Below, one piece after another: positions 55,541-64,000 of a stretch of DNA of 64,000 bases (position 1 is the first letter of the stretch; every line of letters starts with the position of its first letter). Below the pieces are notes generated by a model that saw only the letters and a list, made by a program, of their open reading frames with translations, was not told the DNA's origin and made no database searches. The DNA is taken from contig NC_088357.1 in NCBI RefSeq assembly GCF_036884655.1, positions 5,509,001-5,573,000 on the forward strand, written 5' to 3'. The DNA comes from Musa acuminata AAA Group (lineage: Eukaryota > Streptophyta > Magnoliopsida > Zingiberales > Musaceae). The translations under genes and the position numbers were made by a program.

Positions 55541-58500
55541 ATGGACCATCGGGGTTGGCTTTTGAGACGCAAATCATCAGAGAAGAGCCCGGACGAGACT
55601 GAGAGTCCAGGATCAGCTTCCTCTCATTCTGAAAATTACTCTGATGACCAGGTTAGCATGTTGCGCTCTTTCCATTTATTCCAAGATAATTCTTCAGTTT
55701 TGAACTCTGAAGATGATCAAAGGTGCTCGTAGTTTCAAATCTGCTTTTCCAACAGGAAGAAATAGAGCATTTTATGAAGAAGAAGAAGAAGAAGACTGCT
55801 TGTCATTGAAAATGTTTACTGCTAACAAAATTATTTAGCTTTTGATATTTAAAAAGAAAATTACTTCTTTTACAGTTCAGTCGGAGCTTGAGAAGGAGAT
55901 TATTGAAATATTGATGATTGCTAAGTGTTTGAGCATAAATTTCTTGTAAATGTACCACACCAAAAACAATTCATGAAAATATTTAATGCTTCTTCCTTCA
56001 TGACTTGATCCACAAAACAAAGGTTAGATTATGTTTCTTGACCAGTGAATAGATAGCTGAATCCCTGATTAATCAAATTATAGATTTGAACTAAGTCAGG
56101 GTGCGAGACTACATTGTCTTGAATTTTATTTTGCATTATCATGATCTTTTCATAACAAGGTTGCATGTTTTATATGCACATACTTGGTGATGTATTGCAT
56201 TCTTGGCATTTGTCTTATTGCGGACTGTTATGTTGTCATGGGGTATCTTAGATATGTGAGCTATCCAGACAAGCCAAGAAATTCCTATTATATGACATAC
56301 TACCCTCAAATGCCAATTGGGAAGAAGATGATTCTATCATCTATGTACACTTATGTGACCTCCTTGTTCTCTCTAGGAGGCATGACCCTGGGAGTCCTAG
56401 TCTCCTTGGTGTGGGATGATGTTCCTATATGCATCAGAGGAGATGGAGGATGAGATTTTTGAAAATCAACACGATTCAACTTGAGTGGACATGTAGCATC
56501 CTGAAGAACAGACTTGGGCATACCTTAAATTACAAATATGAGATGTGGTTGGTCCATAGGAGCCTAGGAGACCCTTGAGCAGTCATTCACCACCATTGTT
56601 TTTGGGCAGAGAGTCAATTTTGCTATACCCATTGTCATGTTGGGATTCAGCCGGACCAAAATTGATACTTGCAGGACATTAGTAAATGAAGTGTTGAACC
56701 ACTAATTACTTTCCATATGTACTTGAGCCACCAATTTGTCTTGTCCTTTTTCTTTTTTTTTTTTTGAGATATTTCATTGCTTAATGTTATGTTGCCAAAT
56801 GTTTCAAAACATTTAAATAAAGAATAAAATAAAGTGAATATTTTGTAAAAGAACATTTTCAAGTGACAAGAAGACATGTGCATGTGCATTAGCAATTGTA
56901 TGTTCGGTTCTAGTGCTAACTAGTGGAGAGGAAAGTGCCACGCTGATCAAATGGAGATTTGACATGGATTTTACCTTTAGTAAGAAGAATATGTAGATAT
57001 CGATGTCTTACCTCACAGCATGCAAGTTATATTGTTATGAAAGAAATGTGATTTATTCCTATTGGGGTAGGTAGGTGATGTTGGATATACTCTAATATGG
57101 GATGAAATTTTATCTTAATAGGAAATCTTGCCTTATCAGACTAGAACACCTATTATCTTGGAACTTATCCGCCTTCTATATAGAGGGTTAGGTGATTGAT
57201 TTGAGATAACTAGAGCACTTCTTTTCCTATTCTTGATCTCTCCATAATCTGTCCATTTACATATGGGAGCTGAGGGGTGGCATTGTGTCTAGCATCTTGT
57301 GATAATATTCATCATGCATGAGGTTGTTTTATTTTCTGGTGTTCAGTGCTGCTTGCCTTTATCCGTTTTCCCTCAAAGATGTAGACCATAATAGGGCATG
57401 TTGGAAGTTCCTAGGCCACTGCCTATTGTGATAGTCCTAGGTTTCCAATGGCACACCATCATAGAGCTGCATATGTTGGTCAAATTAGGTCGAAAAGGTG
57501 AGTTTTTTCTTCATTACCTATGTAAATATATGTACATTTTCCTCTGACCAGATTTATTAACATGTGCACAAGTGCTTCTCAAAGAAACTGATGATTGATG
57601 TATAATTATGATTTACTGTACTCTGTTATAAGATGTATAAGCTTCAAAGCAATAATTAGCCCTATTGGTTTTTAAATCAGGAAGCACTGAGGTCTTCTCC
57701 AAATGATGCTTCAGTTGACCATGCCCAATCGTCAGAAGTTTCATCCAGTACTTATGATGGTGAAGTTATTCAAACTGTTAAGAGATTGACTGAGAAATTA
57801 TCAGCTGCTCTTCTGAACATCAGTGCTAAAGAGGATCTTGTCAATCAGCATGCTAAAGTTGCAGAAGATGCTGTTTCAGGTAATTGGTCTCATATGTAGC
57901 AATCCCTTGTTAGCGTAATTCTAAGAGCTAGTGTTACAGCTACCATAAGGTTAAGAGAAATGACGTTTTGAACATATATGTATTTTGCTTCCTTAAACAA
58001 ATACCACGGGGTGTAGTTAATACTGATGGATCAAACTGCCTCTTATGGTACAATGGACCAATTTTTATTATTTTTCTTTTTTTAGAATTTTACTGAATAT
58101 ACACATCTTATGCAAGTTATACTACAGCAGTACTTTTAGGGATTTGAGTAACATGGGGAGAACATCTAAGTGCTTTTAACCTGTTCGCTAGCGGAATTCT
58201 TTTAGCCATCTCACAGATGATAAAAGTTAATAGCTTGCAATTTGCCAATTAAAATACAGCTTGTTTACTTCTTATTTTTCACATTGATTTGTAGTTTTTA
58301 CTCTGAAATTTGATAGGCTGGGAACAGGCAGAATCTGAGGTTGCAGTCGTAAAGCATCATCTTGAAATTGCACTCCAGAATAACGCTGCCCTTGAAGAAA
58401 AAAATAGCCAACTTGACGGGGCCCTCAAGGAATGTGTCAAACAGCTCCATCAATTGGAGGATAGAGAGGAGAAGACATGTGAGTGGGAATCTGAGAAGCA

Positions 58501-60689
58501 TGAGCTTGAAAAACAACTCATGGAACTCAAAGCACAGCTTCAAGCTGGAAAGACTGATCATGTAATACTTGATCGTGGACTTCAGACTAGAGTTGAAGCT
58601 GTTGAGAAAGAAAATACAGCTCTGAAGATTGAGCTCCGCTCTCAATCTGAAGATCTCCAGGTTTTATTGCTAGAGAGGGAGCTAAGCAACAAAGCAGCAG
58701 AAACAGCTAGCAAGCAACACTTAGAGAGCATAAAGAAAGTCACTAAACTTGAAGCTGAATGTCATCGATTACAGAGTATAAACCATAGGTTGTCATCAGT
58801 AAGCAATCACAAGCCAGTTGCGAGCTCAGTTTGTGTGGGATCTTCCCCTGACAGTCAAGCAGATAGTGGAGAACGTTTGTTTGGTATAGATAGTGAAACG
58901 AGCTGCGCAGATTCATGGGCATCTTCTTTAATTGCAGAACTTGATCAGTTCAAGAGTGAGAAAGCAAGATCAAGAAACCTCAACACATCTGTAGAGATTG
59001 AGCTTATGGATGATTTCCTTGAGATGGAGAGACTCGTTGCTTTGCCCGAGATCGTTCATGGAAATGTTGCCTTTAAGCCAGAAACTCAGTATGACCAAGT
59101 TGTTAGAAGAGTCAGCCCCCTAAAAATCAAAAATGAAATTATGAATAAAAAAATAGTTGAATTAGAAGAAAAAGTTGAGTGGCTGGAACATGAGAAAGGA
59201 GAATTGGAGATAGCTTTGTCCCAATCACATACTGAGAGATCTTGCAATCTGCTGGCAGCAGCTGAAAATAAAATAGTTGAACTGCAAACAAAGATAGATT
59301 TGTCAACAAGTGAAGTCATGGATTTGGAGGGAAAGCAGAAGGAACTGGAGACTGAGTTAGAGTCAGCACACTCAGAAAATGGAAAGCTCTGCGAGAAGGT
59401 ATCCTTCTTTCAAGAAAGTTTTGAGGCTGAGAGATTATTGTCTGCTGAATTTAAAGCTAGGATAGAGATTGCTGAGGCTGCTAGACAGGCACTGGACTCT
59501 CAGCTCAAGTCAGCTCAGCTAGAAATCAGTAATCTAAAAGAGACAGTTGGACTAATAGAATGCCAGGTCATAGAGGGTAGAGCATTTTCTTCAGCATTGA
59601 CAGCCAAAAAAGAGGCTTTGGAGGCAAAAGGAAAGGCAATGGCATCTCAGCTTGAGCATGCAAATTCAGAAGTTTGGAGACTACAGGAGAAGGTTGACTT
59701 CTGGGAACTGAAAGCTGAGGAGAAGACAAAATTAGCTGCTGAATTTGCCATTCAAGTAGAAGCCGCTGAGGCAGCAAGAAAGAAACTGGAGGTTGATCTC
59801 AAGTCAGCACATGAGTTTGCCACCAAAGTGGATGCTGCAGACGCAGCAAAAAAAACACTGGAAATCCAACTTGCATCAGCACATATGGACGTCGTGAAGC
59901 TGAGTGGCAATGTGGTCTTGTTGAAAGGAAAAATTGAAGAGGAAAGAGCATCGTCTGCAGAATTTGCAGCCAGGTGTCATAAATTGGAGGGTGATTTGTT
60001 GAGGATGAAACGAGAAGCTGATTTATGGAGAGTTGCAAAGTCCAACCGGGAAATTAAAATAAAGCAGGTGAACCTTCTCATATTTTTTGGTTTTCCTTTT
60101 CCCGGTACTCCTTATCAACCTGACGATTCATTTGGTGCTTCGACTCTCTTGATACTATGGTGGCTCAACCTGAATCTACGATCCACTTTTAATAGCATAG
60201 CAGAGATCATCGATTTCTTGAGCCAACTAACATCTGCTATGATAATTTAGTAGTTAAATACTGCTTCATATCACTGTTTCACTTATTGTTTTAAAGCAAA
60301 TGTCACTTGTTGTCGATAGTTAAAGTTTGACCTCATACCTAGTTGACTTTAATATGTTGTATGTGAAGCAGGAGAAAGAACTTGCCATGGCTGCTGGGAA
60401 ATTGGAAGAATGCCAGAAGACGATCGCTTCCCTGAGCCGACAGTTGAAATCATTGACAACTTTGGATGACTTCATGATTGGAGACGAGAGGCCAGAACAT
60501 AACATATTCTTGCAACATCCTAATGGTGACGAAGCCAAAGATTTAGAGATAATAGGCAGCTGTACTGTCTCCAATGGCAGAGAAAGGAGTTCCCGTCAGT
60601 CTTCGGCACTCCCTTTTTTCTCTTCTTCATCCTCAAATTTCTCTGGGTTCATGAGAACATTATCTCGTAGTAGGAGCATCACTCGCTAG
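55541..60689 (+). CDS. FPP: Filament-like plant protein (FPP), long coiled coil, 4 exons, 792 aa
   Basis: Exons 55541-55651, 57681-57879, 58317-60067 and 60372-60689 (2379 nt, matching phases). FPPs are plant-specific coiled-coil proteins thought to act as structural or tethering factors at membranes or the cytoskeleton; exact roles vary. Exon 1 gives the family start [17 protein letters not shown]...ESPGS. Then [48 protein letters not shown] (about 65-115), the conserved FPP opening, followed by almost continuous heptads. The middle carries [14 protein letters not shown] repeats, the [13 protein letters not shown] and [20 protein letters not shown] block (about 285-315), and [23 protein letters not shown] (about 330-352). 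Residues about 480-620 contain repeated AEFA/KARIE-AEAARQ-L-LKSA modules. The end has [22 protein letters not shown] and a Ser/Phe-rich [16 protein letters not shown] tail. A read-through of the last intron would stop at 60250. Confidence 0.94.
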
Positions 60690-61914
60690 AACTACTAGAA
60701 AATAGTATCTTGGAACTTTAGATAATTTTGTTGTTCGATACATCAAATGAATGATTGTTTTTTGGGGCTCGTGGTTACTGGATTTTTTTTTTTTCTTCTG
60801 ATTCAATCAGCAATTAATGGGTTCTTTCTTTTACTTGAACACACAGGTTTACCAGCGGACATTGTATTTGGAGAATTTATGTTAAGACATTATATTTGTG
60901 TATTACTTCAGATTTGTTACTGTCATTGTATTTGGAGAATTGATGAGTGATCTCTCTTTTCCAGTGGTTCATCAAAACATTGTTTTGGAGCTAATTTGTC
61001 ATCAGTTTAATACTTCGCACAAATACAAATGCTTGTTGCTCATTTGTTATTTGATTATTGATATGGAGAATATTAACAATCATTCATCATCCAATATTTC
61101 GCATAGTGTCCAAAGTAAAAAGAAAGAGACAAAAACTACTCTCTCATCAGTCTGTCCACGTTGATATGGTCCAAAATAAGTAGTTCGAGATTATCTCCTG
61201 TCGCCTACGTATACAAAAGGTTAAGTGAAGATTGTTAGAGATAGTTGAGGATTACCTCTCTATAGAATATTTTATAATTTTATGATTAGGTATAAAAATT
61301 AAGTATCAGGATCACTTTTTATTATTCATAATTATGCTCACTTAACTCGAGTAATTAATTTGAGCGCTGAATGGATCGAGTTGAGAAATCTCTTTCGACT
61401 ATAATCTTCATGTATGTGGCATCTCGGGAGCTCGATATCCAGAAAGTCTTTCCATAACCATTATTGATTTCTATTATAGGAGAATATGCTAAGTAACCCT
61501 ACCAACATGATTAACTAATCATGTTGTGTAAGAACTTGAACTGAATCTATGGCCCAATTTGAGAGTCTCCAATCTGGGCTGAGCCCAATTCACTGTCGCA
61601 TCCAACATCGATATGGCCTCCTCCTTCACGCCATTACAGCAGGTCAATCACAGAGAACCTCGTCACCTCCGCCTCTAACCCTTACTTGCCTCCAGTACTT
61701 TTGAACCGTCAGGATCACGTACATTTCTGGGCCCACCTGAACCAAGTGATCTGAACCGTTCAAACTTCAACGGAGTCGTCCCATAGCGGGTGGCATGCCC
61801 TTCGCATCGCCCATTTAATCCGCCAATTCCAATGACCCTTCTCACCTTGTTTCCTCCGTCCCTCCCCGCTTCTCTTTTCTGCTCGACTCCACTGGCTCGC
61901 TCACTTGCTCTCCG
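60690..61914. other. FPP 3' UTR and FabZ promoter
   Basis: Intergenic interval between two plus-strand genes. AT-rich until about 61560, then GC-richer up to the FabZ start. No coding frame recognised; the ORF 61790-62056 and its minus-strand counterparts are shadows of FabZ exon 1. Confidence 0.4.
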
Positions 61915-64000
61915 ATGGAAGCTTCGATTATGGCGAGATTCCACTTGCACTCGCAGCCCCTATTCTCGTCCTCCCCGGCGCTTAGCGCGAGGAGCGCTCC
62001 CCCTTTATCAATCTCAAACCCCAGACCTTCCACCTTGGCACTGGGATTGGATATAAAGAACCGCTTCGTGACACACTGCTCCGTGGACGGCGCGGTCAAG
62101 GTGGAAGCGGAGGTTCCCGTCGAGAAAAGTTGGTTCCTTTCTTGTTATTTTGCTTCGAGATCAGTGATTTACGGTTCTTTTTTCCTTTTTTCGTTGCTTA
62201 AAGATCTGGTTTTTATTGGTTATTTTGAAGGCTTTCCGCCGTTTCCGACTGTCATGGACATCGACCAGATCCGCAACATTCTGCCACATCGGTGAGAATA
62301 TTCTGCCTCTCGGGTTCTGGTTTGTATTATTGATCTACGTAGGTTTTCTGGGGATTGAACTAACTGCGGGGATTTTAGGTTTCCGTTCTTATTGGTCGAT
62401 AGAGTGATCGAATACACGCCTGGAGTTACAGCTGTTGGTATCAAGAACGTTACCATTAATGATAACTTCTTCCCTGGACATTTCCCTGAGCGTCCGATAA
62501 TGCCAGGGGTTCTCATGATTGAGGTATCTACTTAATCTCAACAATGCATTTTCCCTTTTTCCCCTTCTAGTTTATAATTGCTGCGAACAAGATGCAGGGA
62601 ATTTTTTTTTATCGAAGGATTTGATAGATATTCTCATGTCACATTTTCTTACAGTAAAACCTAGGGGACTGAAAAGATCAGCTGAATAGCACTTAACTGG
62701 AGATTTTTCGATGGTAAATATGGTGAAGCCGTGAAAGCATGATCCTCCATTGGAGGAAATCATTTCTTTCTGATGACGCATATTGTGTGTTTTTCATTGA
62801 TGAGTTGATATTTTGTTGCTTCCATATTGCAATTTGATAAGACAATATGAGACTACTACTCAATTAAGCATTATTTCTCTCTTTATCCAAGAACTGAGTG
62901 TGTCTATCATGTCAGGTCATGATAATCGTTTTTGGAGCTTTCTGTATAACTTTCTTTCATCCATATATCACAGGAAAAAGAGAGCATTTTCTTGAGACTC
63001 TAGTGCATTTAAACTATAATAGTAGCCATGCTAAAGTAACTGAAAGCTACATCTGTTCATGATTAAGATGAAAATTTTATTTCTAATTTCAATCTACTCA
63101 ACCAGATTATGGTTGTTCCTATAAAATTTGAAATCTCAGCTACATGTTCAAAAGATTTTGTGAGCATTCTTGATTTTGGAGATTCTTGCAGATGAATCTT
63201 ACAGTAGAAGCCAAACAAGTCGTCACACTTGCAACTTTGCAAAGTATATAGGATGATCTCAGATTTTTTTTTAATCCATACTCTCAATATCAGTGTCAAA
63301 AAAATCTGGGCCCAAATTTTATGGGTAGATGACACAAGGAATGGATATGTGCTTGTCATCCACTTGTTGAGGCAAATGAAGCAGAGTAAGCCATAATATA
63401 TAATACTCAATGAATTGTGCATAGGTGCCATTTTGTTTGCCATTAGCATCAGAAATGGTTTCAAAATTAGAAATCTGTTAGAATAAGAATTGGAATGGCC
63501 GTATCTCTTACATGTTTGGGCATGTGTTCTAAAATTGGAATTGGAATAGCCACGTCCATTTAAGTCTGAAAAGAGTGAATTTTTCTCAAGTCATATGTAC
63601 CTTTTTACCAGATGTCTTCTTTTCTATTCCTGTATTATCTTTGATAGTTTGAGAATAGTTTGCAGTAACATTACTCTTGTTTGTTTCAGCAACTCTAGCA
63701 ATAGCCTAACATTCATAGGAGACCTAACACATGGAAAGCACCAAACAAATTGCACTAGGGGCCATGAATCTAGGGCCTATGGTAGCTTATATGTTTTCAG
63801 CTTAAACGTAGGTAATACTAAAGTCTCCTGTTTGGTATATATTTTCTTAAAACTTCTTGGTACCTTTATGAAGATCTTCATCATAATGTTATCAGCTATT
63901 TAGATTAATATTTGGACCATTTGTAGAGTTTTTTAGTTGTTTTAAGTTTACAATCAATAGTTGTAAGTAGCTCAAGTTGGAGTAACAAACAATCAAATTC
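61915..64000 (+). CDS. FABZ: Plastid 3-hydroxyacyl-ACP dehydratase FabZ, first three exons (3' end outside window)
   Basis: Exons 61915-62128, 62231-62291 and 62379-62523 are visible, then an intron of more than 1.4 kb runs past the right edge. FabZ removes water from 3-hydroxyacyl-ACP in the plastid fatty-acid elongation cycle. Exon 1 encodes a Ser/Pro-rich, acid-poor transit peptide ([20 protein letters not shown]...). Exons 2-3 give the hot-dog fold start: [30 protein letters not shown] (about 80-110), and [16 protein letters not shown] (about 126-141), whose His is the catalytic residue. The catalytic Glu, normally in EALAQ..G just after this, should begin the next exon, which I did not find before 64000. 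An in-frame ATG at 61930 (MARFHLHSQ) is an alternative start. Confidence 0.92.
62524..64000 (+). other. FabZ intron 3 (5' part)
   Basis: Starts with GTATCT after the GAG codon and has no recognisable continuation of the FabZ protein (no ALAQ-GG block) to the window end. AT-rich; no repeat with clear termini. Confidence 0.6.

Noticed and set aside
60068..60250. FPP ending at a stop at 60250
   Set aside because: This is read-through of intron 3. Splicing from 60067 to 60372 restores the conserved FPP C terminus.

Overview
This 64 kb window reads as nuclear DNA of a flowering plant. Multi-exon genes with GT-AG introns code for plant-specific or plant-type families (filament-like plant protein, CBSCBSPB, CPK4/11-type calcium-dependent kinase, GH100 neutral invertase, plastid FabZ, ABCG half-transporter). 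First exons are GC-rich (3120-type skew at 5000-5310, 22069-22473, 26212-27291 and 33241-33793) while introns and intergenic DNA are AT-rich, which suggests a monocot. The divergence level and a familiar-looking GGTACC-rich foldback repeat make a Zingiberales genome such as Musa my best guess, but that is inference.

Layout, left to right. 1-845: 3' end of an ABCG half-transporter (+). 846-4996: intergenic, with a roughly 950 bp inverted-repeat (foldback) element and a Ty3/gypsy-type LTR fragment. 4997-5314: a small membrane protein gene of unknown function (+). 6612-14926: EI24 homolog (-), 11 exons, 326 aa, sharing a 543 bp divergent promoter with 15470-18403, a small mitochondrial COX7c-like inner-membrane protein (+) whose single intron appears to be GC-AG. 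18917-19187: a small foldback transposon. 22069-25645: cytosolic alkaline/neutral invertase (+), 4 exons, 563 aa. 26212-27291: intronless TRAPPC12 (+). 27292-33240: repeat-bearing intergenic DNA with a pure (TA)n tract and a tRNA-derived SINE. 33241-39078: CDPK (+), 7 exons, 495 aa, with a four-copy 202 bp tandem repeat in intron 1. 39459-40260: tandem repeats between convergent genes. 40555-42015: Integrator subunit 3 homolog (-), intronless, 486 aa. 43592-51589: CBSCBSPB protein (+), 14 exons, 549 aa. 55541-60689: filament-like plant protein (+), 4 exons, 792 aa. 61915 to beyond 62523: 5' part of a plastid FabZ dehydratase (+), running off the right edge.

The genes are housekeeping or signalling genes from unrelated pathways (transport, mitochondrial inner membrane, sucrose breakdown, vesicle tethering, Ca2+ signalling, snRNA processing, fatty-acid synthesis). 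I see no operon-like functional cluster. All exon models given here were joined by hand using splice-site consensus and reading phase, and each complete model sums to a multiple of three. I found no evidence for an undescribed gene system; the less ordinary items are the large foldback element, the GC-AG intron, a four-codon upstream ORF whose stop overlaps the INTS3 start codon, and the tandem arrays.
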